DNA of 5,102 nucleotides from Deltaproteobacteria bacterium (GTDB lineage Bacteria; Desulfobacterota; Syntrophia; Syntrophales; Smithellaceae), in NCBI GenBank assembly GCA_017860985.1, contig JAGFXG010000236.1:1-5102 (forward strand). The letters run 5' to 3'. Made by a program: the position numbers and the translations under genes. The notes beneath the pieces were generated by a model. The model saw only the letters and a program-made list of their open reading frames with translations. It was not told the origin of the DNA and did no database searches. Positions 1-5,102 of this stretch are shown here, one piece after another. The first letter of the stretch is position 1, and each line of letters begins with the position of its first letter.

Positions 1-290
1 TCACCAAAGACGAGATTGAAAATCCGGACGATCTTGCGATCCGTGCCATTCTCAATGACCGGACGGTTCAGGATGCCAGAACATCGGAAATGATTTTCAA
101 CATCCGAACCATTGTCAGCAACCTGAGCTGCGCGATGACCCTGCTTCCGGGCACCGTCATCTTAACGGGCACACCGGAAGGCGTCGGGTTCACCCGCCAG
201 CCGCCGTTGTTTCTTCAGGCAGGTGATGTCATAAGCATTGAGATTGAAAACATTGGAACCCTGACCAATAACGTTATCAAAGAAATATGA
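1..290 (+). CDS. Fumarylacetoacetate hydrolase (FAH) family protein, C-terminal part (5' end outside window)
   Basis: Only the last 95 residues are visible, read from base 3 and ending in TGA at 288-290; the start lies upstream of the window. The visible part fits the C-terminal half of the FAH fold. It has a TKDEIENPDDL segment, an MIFN segment, LLPGTVILTGTPEGVG (the family signature, near the active site), then AGDVISIEIENIGTLTN, which matches the family's usual closing 'GD.v.veie.iG.l.N' strand pattern. Family members are cytosolic metal-dependent enzymes that hydrolyse, isomerise or decarboxylate acylpyruvates and related 2-oxo acids, often in aromatic-compound breakdown. The metal-binding Glu/Asp residues lie in the missing part, so substrate and reaction cannot be named. 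The stop overlaps the start of the next gene (ATGA), so the two are probably co-transcribed and translationally coupled. The family assignment is strong; the exact enzyme is unknown. Confidence 0.9.
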   Translation, partial: TKDEIENPDDLAIRAILNDRTVQDARTSEMIFNIRTIVSNLSCAMTLLPGTVILTGTPEGVGFTRQPPLFLQAGDVISIEIENIGTLTNNVIKEI

Positions 291-601
291 TCATCATAAC
301 CACAAAGCTTGTTCCACTGAAGAAAATTGACGCAATCAACCTGTTCGGGGTTTTGATTGTTCCCAAGGGCCTGAAAATCAATCGCCGAACAGTCATTCAT
401 GAGGCCATCCACACCGCGCAAATGAAGGAAATGCTCTATATTTTCTTTTATTTATGGTACTTTCTCGAATGGTTGATTCGACTATTCTGCAAAGGGAGTG
501 CTTATAGGAATATCTCTTTTGAAAGAGAGGCCTACGATCATGATCACGATAGATCTTACCTGAAAAATCGAAAGCACTTCAGTTGGCTCAGGTTTTTATA
601 A
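287..601 (+). CDS. Small membrane-associated HExxH protein, putative zinc-peptidase-like, function unknown
   Basis: This gene encodes 104 residues. Its ATG overlaps the TGA of the FAH gene (ATGA), and no strong ribosome binding site is visible, which fits translation coupled to the upstream gene. Residues 38-42 are HEAIH, an HExxH zinc-binding motif, followed by TAQMKE. Residues 49-67 are strongly hydrophobic and aromatic (YIFFYLWYFLEWLIRLF) and could be one membrane segment. Residues 78-83 read FEREAY, placing two Glu where gluzincin-type peptidases often have the third zinc ligand. A run of alternating Asp and His follows at 84-88 (DHDHD). From memory, similar short proteins with 'HE.IH..Q' and 'FEREA' are common in Bacteroidetes as uncharacterised genes; I could not verify this by search. 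The protein is far shorter than known HExxH proteases and no activity is established. The reading frame is supported by motif order and gene coupling. Confidence 0.75.
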   Translation: MIIITTKLVPLKKIDAINLFGVLIVPKGLKINRRTVIHEAIHTAQMKEMLYIFFYLWYFLEWLIRLFCKGSAYRNISFEREAYDHDHDRSYLKNRKHFSWLRFL

Positions 602-634
602 GCTGGGTTACCATAGGAAGATGACGTAAAACAG

Positions 635-674
635 TTTCAGCCGGGGAGGTAACATCCACCCTCCCCGGCTGAAA
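635..674. terminator. Perfect 15-bp hairpin between convergent genes, probable terminator
   Basis: Bases 635-649 (TTTCAGCCGGGGAGG) are the exact reverse complement of 660-674, with a 10-base loop at 650-659. It lies 34 bases after the stop of the small HExxH gene and 79 bases after the stop of the leftward VIT/VWA gene. Read leftward, the stem is followed by CTGTTTTACG, a short T run. Read rightward there is no T run. It therefore looks more like an intrinsic terminator for the leftward transcript, though the GC-rich stem may act in both directions. The remaining sequence between the two stop codons (602-752) shows nothing else I can support. Confidence 0.7.
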
Positions 675-752
675 GACCGTTGCTTACGCTTTGTCACTGT
701 GCAGGATTCATCCGCCGTCGTGTCACATTAAGGACAGTCCCGAACACCGCCG

Positions 753-1649
753 TTATGAAATGACAATCGACAGAGTCACGGTGACTTCTTTTTTGTTTTT
801 CGTTGCCGGGAAAACCAATTTTTTCACCCGATCAGTCACGCACTGCCGGAATCCGGAATTGGCAATGGCACCGGAAATGATCTCTGCCTTTTTCACCGTA
901 CCGTCAGGATTGATGATGAAACGAAGTTTTATCATTCCAGTCGTTTTGAGACCGGCCAGGCATTTTTTGATGTCACCCGTCTGCGCCTTTAAACCATCGG
1001 ATATTTCATCGCTTGTCAATCCTTTTTCGGACACAACATCGGTAAAGCTGATTTTTTGCGCCTCGTCTTTTTTTTCTGAAACTTCCACCTCCCGCACCGC
1101 CTGTTTATCTTCGCTTGTTCGGCTTTTCATCGCCAATCCCACACCCCAGCCTCTTTGAGCAACCGGTGCTGCGGGATAAGGTCCGGGAGAACCGACTGCG
1201 TAATCCGAAACACCTTCGGGCAGAGGCAACGGCTGCTTTACCGTTGTCCACTTTCCATTCACATTGCGCACTTCATTATCAACAGCGACAAAGGATGTAT
1301 AAGCGGTCAATAGATTATAATTAAGGCCCAGTTCGGTAATTTCCTTAACCCGCTTGTCATCATTACGAAGTTTGTTGTAATCAGAAAGCAGAGTGATGCG
1401 GTAACGGGCCCAGAGGTATTTCAGGGCGGCATTGTCATTGGATGCTTTATAATTTTCCACTTTTATCGACTCTGAATATCTGCCTCCTCCTGCTACACCG
1501 CTTATTGTAACCGTACCACCGGCGTTGCCGCGCCATTTCCCGAAAACCAGCACCGGCCGTTCGGCCAGCACATCAGGAATAGACAACGGCTCTACATCAT
1601 AAGCCTTCGATGAGATGACGGTTGACACTGGACCCGATGCCAAATGCAA
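753..1649 (-). CDS. C-terminal fragment of frame-broken VIT/VWA protein, with AgmX/PglI-type (TonB-like) C-terminal domain
   Basis: This frame carries the second part of the gene that starts at 2952. The open frame can be drawn from a TTG at 1649, but no ribosome binding site precedes it and the first 14 or so codons overlap the other fragment out of frame. Recognisable coding begins at about 1607 with KAYDVEPLSIPDVLAERPV and VFGKWRG, the conserved segment that follows the VWA domain in VIT/VWA proteins. The segment ITELGLNYNLLTAYTSFVAVDNE (residues 104-126 of this frame) is another family hallmark. A Pro/Gly/Ala-rich linker (about 150-170) and a charged stretch lead to residues 210-297, which resemble the AgmX/PglI C-terminal domain: paired Cys at 230 and 270, 'IKLRFIINPDGTVKKAEI', then 'FRQCVTDRVKKLVFP' and a closing beta strand. 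This domain is related in pattern to TonB C-termini. It ends in TAA at 753-755. Alone it is unlikely to be made. Confidence 0.72.
   Translation of the reverse strand: MHLASGPVSTVISSKAYDVEPLSIPDVLAERPVLVFGKWRGNAGGTVTISGVAGGGRYSESIKVENYKASNDNAALKYLWARYRITLLSDYNKLRNDDKRVKEITELGLNYNLLTAYTSFVAVDNEVRNVNGKWTTVKQPLPLPEGVSDYAVGSPGPYPAAPVAQRGWGVGLAMKSRTSEDKQAVREVEVSEKKDEAQKISFTDVVSEKGLTSDEISDGLKAQTGDIKKCLAGLKTTGMIKLRFIINPDGTVKKAEIISGAIANSGFRQCVTDRVKKLVFPATKNKKEVTVTLSIVIS
1597..1626 (-). other. Frame break and apparent internal deletion in the VIT/VWA gene
   Basis: On the minus strand the VWA frame reads VNRHLIEGL and stops at TGA (1597-1599). The frame one base later reads KAYDVEPLSIPDVLAERPV and continues for about 280 residues. 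In VIT/VWA proteins the segment 'SSVNR.LIEG' is normally separated from 'YDVEP..PD..AERPV' by a block containing a 'GEPFVV' type sequence and a 'Y...PVLT' type segment. I find no trace of that block in any frame here; the two conserved segments nearly abut. The simplest reading is a deletion whose length is not a multiple of three. AAGGCTT at the join could be residual microhomology. Block length (about 35-45 residues) is from memory of the family. Confidence 0.65.
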
Positions 1650-2952
1650 ACATATTGGCGTTGTTGAGGTTTTTTCGGATCAGGTCAAATGCTTCTTCTT
1701 CGACCCGAACATAGCCGTCGGTAACAATCACCACTGTTCTTGAAAAATCGTTTTTCTTTTTAAGTGATAATGCACGATGAAGCGCGGGCAGCAGTTCCGT
1801 TCCGCCGCCGCCCTGCTGGCGCTCAATTGTATCGACGGCTCTTTGTATGTTTTCCCTTGTTGCCGGAAGGGACTCCTCGGCCATTAAGGAGGAACCACCG
1901 GAAAAGAGCAGAACATTGAATCTGTCAGTCGCCCGCAGATTGCCGATCAGATCGGACAGCAGCTTTTTGGAAATGTTGAGCGGAAATCCGTGCATTGACC
2001 CTGACACATCCACAATAAAGATATACTCGCGCCCCGGGATTCCGGCATTTGTGATTCTTTTTGGCGGCTGCATCATGAGGACAAAGAAGTTTTCGCGGGC
2101 CCCCTGTAATAGCAAAAGGCCCGTCTGAATCTTATCGCCATCAAGCCGATAGCGCAGGATGTAATCACGGTTGCCGCCATGGGCTTCCGCCTTATCAAGA
2201 GAGACTTTTGCCAGTGTTTGATTCTCATACGCCGCCTTCACCCTGTGCGAAGAACAGGATAAATCTTTAATGGGCATTCCGGCGTTGATCGCCACGGTTA
2301 TGTCAAAAGCGGTTGCGGACAATTCGCCCTGATGAAGGTAGGGGTTCTCCACCCAGTGTTCGGATTGCGATGTGTTTGAAGCCTTTTGATTCGAATAGCG
2401 CGGGCCCACGACAGTAGGGTATATAAATTCATAGACGTGATCCGTCGGAACAAGCAGTTCCGTGTAGCGGAGCTCTACCTTGATCTCGTCACCAGGCATG
2501 ATGTTGGCAACATTCATCTGAAAGACATTGGGACGCTTCTGTTCCAAAAGTGAAGCGTTTTTCCCCGCGTCCCGTGCCTGTTCATACTCCCGGCGCGCTT
2601 CATCACGCTTTTTGATCTTTGCCTCAATGACCCTCTTCCCGATGGTCATTTTCATGCCGTAAACAGCGGCGCGTGTGGACGCCGGAAAAACATAAACGGC
2701 TTCCAGCGGTTTACGGCCGTCGTTTTTATAAACCTGTGTTACCAGCACATCCGCAATGACACCGGAAATATTGACTGACGCTTTTGTGGATTTCAATGGC
2801 AGACGATCCGCATCGGGATTGTCACTGTTAACAAAGAAATATGGGGACAAGGTTCTGTCCTCCCCCTCTTGCGGCTGCGCAAATGATTGCTGCGCAAACA
2901 AAATGGACAGTAAAGTATAAAATGCCAACAACCAAAATCCTGCTCTTTTCAT
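1597..2952 (-). CDS. Secreted VIT and von Willebrand factor A domain protein, N-terminal part of frame-broken gene
   Basis: This frame gives 451 residues. I chose the ATG at 2952 over the one at 2982 because GAGGGAGG sits six bases before it and a clean signal peptide follows: MKRAG, a hydrophobic core, and a likely cleavage after SFA at residue 25. Residues about 50-165 form a VIT domain (typical segments 'VTQVYKNDGRKPLEAVYVFP', 'AKIKKRDEARREYEQA', 'NVANIMPGDEIKVELRY'). Residues about 308-450 form a VWA domain with a complete metal-ion-dependent adhesion site: D315-x-S317-x-S319, T385 in GGGGTEL, and D412 in VTDG. It should bind Mg2+ or Ca2+ and a protein partner outside the inner membrane; the partner is unknown. 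The frame stops just after SSVNRHLIEG, where homologues continue, so the protein loses everything after the VWA domain. The continuation is found in another frame at 753-1607. It lies 203 bases downstream of the patatin gene on the same strand. Confidence 0.82.
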   Translation of the reverse strand: MKRAGFWLLAFYTLLSILFAQQSFAQPQEGEDRTLSPYFFVNSDNPDADRLPLKSTKASVNISGVIADVLVTQVYKNDGRKPLEAVYVFPASTRAAVYGMKMTIGKRVIEAKIKKRDEARREYEQARDAGKNASLLEQKRPNVFQMNVANIMPGDEIKVELRYTELLVPTDHVYEFIYPTVVGPRYSNQKASNTSQSEHWVENPYLHQGELSATAFDITVAINAGMPIKDLSCSSHRVKAAYENQTLAKVSLDKAEAHGGNRDYILRYRLDGDKIQTGLLLLQGARENFFVLMMQPPKRITNAGIPGREYIFIVDVSGSMHGFPLNISKKLLSDLIGNLRATDRFNVLLFSGGSSLMAEESLPATRENIQRAVDTIERQQGGGGTELLPALHRALSLKKKNDFSRTVVIVTDGYVRVEEEAFDLIRKNLNNANMFAFGIGSSVNRHLIEGL

Positions 2953-2958
2953 AAGAAA

Positions 2959-2966
2959 CCTCCCTC
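2959..2966 (-). promoter_or_regulatory. Ribosome binding site of the VIT/VWA gene
   Basis: Read on the minus strand this is GAGGGAGG, followed by the six bases TTTCTT and the ATG at 2952. Its strength and spacing decide the start at 2952, ten codons inside the longest possible frame; the upstream ATG at 2982 has no comparable site. Confidence 0.8.
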
Positions 2967-2988
2967 GCGAAATACATCGCATTTTACG

Positions 2989-3016
2989 ATTTTAGTGTTT
3001 AGACAAATGAAAGCAA
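2989..3016 (-). promoter_or_regulatory. Candidate sigma-70 type promoter for the VIT/VWA gene
   Basis: On the minus strand TTGCTT (3016-3011) is followed after 16 bases by TAAAAT (2994-2989), a fair match to -35 and -10 boxes. A second TAAAAT lies at 2986-2981. It sits directly after the probable terminator of the patatin gene and 23 bases before the ribosome binding site. The region is AT-rich, so chance matches are likely and the call is tentative. Confidence 0.35.
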
Positions 3017-3017
3017 C

Positions 3018-3049
3018 AAAAAGTTCCCGATTGCTTTACATTCCGGGAA
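3018..3049 (-). terminator. Probable rho-independent terminator after the patatin gene
   Basis: On the minus strand TTCCCG (3049-3044) pairs with CGGGAA (3029-3024) across a 14-base loop, and the second arm is followed by CTTTTTG. The stem is only six base pairs, so it is a weak to moderate terminator. It lies about 106 bases after the patatin gene stop. With the candidate promoter just after it, it suggests that the VIT/VWA gene may be transcribed separately, with possible read-through. The rest of the spacer 3050-3155 shows no gene. Confidence 0.5.
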
Positions 3050-3155
3050 AATGATCCTTCATGTTTGTATCCCACTAAAATTACAATGAATTATGAACGT
3101 GTTTTTTGGGATCAACCCGCCCTTCTTCCAGATGTACCGATTCATGCGGGATATA

Positions 3156-5102
3156 TTAAAAACGCTGGCCCAGGTAAAGATAAACTGACGAATGGCTGCG
3201 CTGGGCCTGGCCATAGGCAAGATAAATCGGGCCAAGAAAGGTTTTTGTTCCGATAAAAACACTGCCTGCCAGAATCAAAGAATCGAAATTAATATCCGCT
3301 CTTTTATTCCAGACATTTCCTGTCTCCGCAGACATGCCGATGTACAGCGGCATGGTAAGCGCACCAATCCCGGCAGAAAAGATTTCTCTGTAGACGATAA
3401 GACGGGCCAGCCCGGTATGACGGCCATAAAGTTCATTTGCGCCAAAACCCGACAAATTGAGAAACCCGCCAAGGGGAAACGAGTCCTGAACTTCCATATC
3501 GTCATTATCCAGGGTGGTTTTAATTTCGATGGACGGAAGAAAAGTAAATTTCCTCCAGGTCAAGGCCGTCATCCACTTGAATGCAAGTGCCTGAACTTCA
3601 ATGTCCGAGCCGAGCATTTTCAAATTGTAATTCCAGTTCAAATAGGCATCCGTGCCGGACAGTGGGAAAACATAGTTATCCAGGGTACTGTATGCAGCAG
3701 AGGCATAAATGCTTGCCCTGTTATAATATTCGGCTGTCCCCGTGTAATCGCCAACCAGAACTTTGACACTGCCATATTCCCTGTTAATGCCCATGCGCAG
3801 TTCGCCCCAGTTGCCGAATTGCCTCCCCACGTCAAGACCTGCATGTACTGAATGCGCCCGGTATTGCGTGGTGACATCGCCGTCTTCATTGTAGTCATTG
3901 AAATCTCTGATGCGGTATCCGGCGTTGACGGCAACAAAGTAACTGAGTGATTCATCAATCGGTTGATAAAATTCGGTAAGAATCCTGGCGTTTTCGCCAA
4001 TGCGCACTTCCGTGCTCCACTCACCTGCCAGACGATTAATGGCTGTTTTCGTAAATTTTGTCGTCAGAGCGTATTTGCTCGATCCCTTGAAACTGTCTTC
4101 CAGCCCCAGACCAAAGCGAAAATAATTCGGTCCCCATGATTTTTCCAACGGCTCAAAGACGATTCCGGTAGAGTTGTCTTTCTTCATCAGACGGAAATCG
4201 ACACGCTCAAATGTATCAATGCCATAGATACGGTCAATATTTCTTTTCAGCTGAGATAAATCGAGTTTCGTGCCCGGCTTTATATCAATTTGCGCATCAA
4301 TCAGGCCGGTAGGCAGTGATGTGTTATTGACCACTTCCACGTGGTCAATAACAGGCATCTCCCTGTCTTTGGACCTTTGGACTTTCAGATAGGCCAGGTA
4401 ATCAGCATCTGCCGCTGTAAAACGGGCAAGATGCGGCTTCATCTCTTCGGCTTTTTTCCGACCGACCCTGACCGCCTCGATGGCCTTGAAAAAATCACCG
4501 CTGCTGATGTTTTCCATGTCCGGAGTAATCAGGATATCCCCATCGCGCAGTGTCTTGATTTGCCAAGTGGTATTGCGTTGAACTAAAATGTTCGTCAGCT
4601 GGTCGGTGATTTGAATAGAGGATGTCAGTTGATTGCGACTACTCAATTTCGTACTGATATCGACGGCAATCACAACATCCGCACCCATTTGCCTGGCAAT
4701 GTCGATCGGCATATTATTAGCTATACCGCCGTCCACCAGCATCTTGCCGTCAATTTCAACAGGGGCAAAAAGGGCGGGAATGGACATGCTGGCGCGGATC
4801 GCTTTCACCAGTTCTCCTTTCCCCAGGATGACAGCTTCACCGGTTTCAATATCCGTAGCGACAGCCCGAAAGGGAATATTCAGCTTATCGAAGTCGTCAA
4901 TTCCCTCTGTATGAAAAAGGAGGGATTTTAATATCAGGTTCAGATTCTGCCCCTGAATGAGGCCTTTGGGAATCTGAAACTTTCCATTTTTAAAGCCCAG
5001 ATCAATGTCGATCAAGTATTCGACCGCATCTTTTTTCCGGCGGAAGGTCAGCTCGCTGGGAGGAGGTTTATCCTTGAACGCCTCGTTCCATTCCATGCTG
5101 GT
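3156..5102 (-). CDS. Patatin-like phospholipase with POTRA and outer-membrane barrel, type Vd autotransporter-like (5' end outside window)
   Basis: The frame stays open to the right edge (5102), and an earlier start lies outside: the ATG at 5096 is internal, since 'TSMEWNEAFKDKPP' matches the middle of a patatin domain and no ribosome binding site can be assessed. Numbering from that Met, residues 1-150 are the second half of the patatin domain, with 'FRAVATDIETGEAVI', 'RASMSIPALFAPVEIDGK' and the DGG at 122-124 carrying the catalytic Asp of the Ser-Asp dyad. The Ser motif GxSxG must lie upstream. Residues about 248-320 look like one POTRA domain, and about 323-646 an Omp85/BamA-type beta-barrel rich in alternating aromatic and polar residues, ending in LYLGQRF with the terminal Phe typical of barrels inserted by the BAM complex. 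The layout matches PlpD of Pseudomonas aeruginosa, whose barrel exports its own lipase domain. Substrate and cleavage of the passenger are unknown. The stop is TAA at 3156-3158. Confidence 0.9.
   Translation of the reverse strand, partial: TSMEWNEAFKDKPPPSELTFRRKKDAVEYLIDIDLGFKNGKFQIPKGLIQGQNLNLILKSLLFHTEGIDDFDKLNIPFRAVATDIETGEAVILGKGELVKAIRASMSIPALFAPVEIDGKMLVDGGIANNMPIDIARQMGADVVIAVDISTKLSSRNQLTSSIQITDQLTNILVQRNTTWQIKTLRDGDILITPDMENISSGDFFKAIEAVRVGRKKAEEMKPHLARFTAADADYLAYLKVQRSKDREMPVIDHVEVVNNTSLPTGLIDAQIDIKPGTKLDLSQLKRNIDRIYGIDTFERVDFRLMKKDNSTGIVFEPLEKSWGPNYFRFGLGLEDSFKGSSKYALTTKFTKTAINRLAGEWSTEVRIGENARILTEFYQPIDESLSYFVAVNAGYRIRDFNDYNEDGDVTTQYRAHSVHAGLDVGRQFGNWGELRMGINREYGSVKVLVGDYTGTAEYYNRASIYASAAYSTLDNYVFPLSGTDAYLNWNYNLKMLGSDIEVQALAFKWMTALTWRKFTFLPSIEIKTTLDNDDMEVQDSFPLGGFLNLSGFGANELYGRHTGLARLIVYREIFSAGIGALTMPLYIGMSAETGNVWNKRADINFDSLILAGSVFIGTKTFLGPIYLAYGQAQRSHSSVYLYLGQRF
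4322..4353. repeat. Perfect 13-bp inverted repeat inside the patatin gene
   Basis: TGTTATTGACCAC (4322-4334) is the exact reverse complement of 4341-4353, with a six-base loop TTCCAC. It encodes the PVIDHVEVVNN region, exactly where the patatin domain and its linker give way to the POTRA domain. It could fold into a hairpin in the mRNA. No T run follows in either direction, so it is not a terminator; it may be a coincidence of coding. Confidence 0.7.

Noticed and set aside
691..1158. A 155-codon open frame on the + strand
   Set aside because: It lies opposite the AgmX-like C-terminal fragment, whose motifs are clear; no domain or credible start is seen in it.
1590..1605. Re-initiation at ATGATG overlapping the stop of the first VIT/VWA fragment
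   Set aside because: These ATGs are in the third frame and reach TAG within two codons, so they cannot feed the downstream fragment.
1590..1630. Programmed ribosomal frameshift in the VIT/VWA gene
   Set aside because: No slippery heptamer is seen, and family residues are missing at the join, which a frameshift would not explain.
2953..2982. Upstream ATG at 2982 as start of the VIT/VWA gene
   Set aside because: It lacks a ribosome binding site and would add ten residues with charged Arg before the signal peptide; the ATG at 2952 has a strong site and a clean signal peptide.
3116..3150. CCCGC/GCGGG inverted repeat just after the patatin gene stop
   Set aside because: Five base pairs with a 25-base loop and no following T run; too weak to call a terminator.
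3192..3851. A 219-codon open frame on the + strand
   Set aside because: It is antisense to the well-supported barrel of the patatin gene, shows no recognisable domain and has a composition typical of a shadow frame.
4611..4931. Overlapping + strand open frames of 106 and 93 codons
   Set aside because: Both are antisense to the conserved patatin domain, including the DGG motif; they are shadows.

Overview
The window holds two convergent groups of genes. It looks like a fragment of a Gram-negative bacterial chromosome of moderate GC content. Evidence for an outer membrane is direct: the leftward upstream gene encodes an outer-membrane beta-barrel ending in Phe, and the downstream one a secreted VIT/VWA protein with a C-terminal AgmX/PglI-type (TonB-like) domain. 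That combination is most familiar to me from deltaproteobacterial relatives (Desulfobacterota, Myxococcota), but this assignment is a family-level inference.

Left part, + strand (1-601): the last 95 residues of a fumarylacetoacetate hydrolase (FAH) family enzyme, overlapping by ATGA a 104-residue gene. That small protein has an HExxH motif, one hydrophobic segment and a downstream FEREAY motif, so it looks like a tiny membrane-associated zinc-peptidase-like protein of unknown function. A perfect 15-bp hairpin at 635-674 lies between the convergent groups and probably ends transcription there.

Right part, - strand (5102 down to 753): first a patatin-POTRA-barrel protein, cut by the window edge so that its N-terminal GxSxG part is missing. 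It is laid out like the type Vd autotransporter lipase PlpD. About 200 bp further on, past a probable terminator and a candidate promoter, comes a VIT/VWA protein. Its coding sequence is broken: residues 1-451 read in one frame and the rest in another. At the join a block of roughly 35-45 residues expected in this family appears to be missing, so this looks like a small out-of-frame deletion (a pseudogene, or an assembly error) rather than a simple one-base slip.

The two leftward genes both act at the cell envelope, but nothing here proves that they work together. I see no tRNA, rRNA, CRISPR array, insertion sequence or clearly novel multi-gene system. The items most worth a second look are the broken VIT/VWA gene, the type Vd-like phospholipase with a perfect inverted repeat at its domain junction, and the small HExxH protein coupled to the FAH gene.
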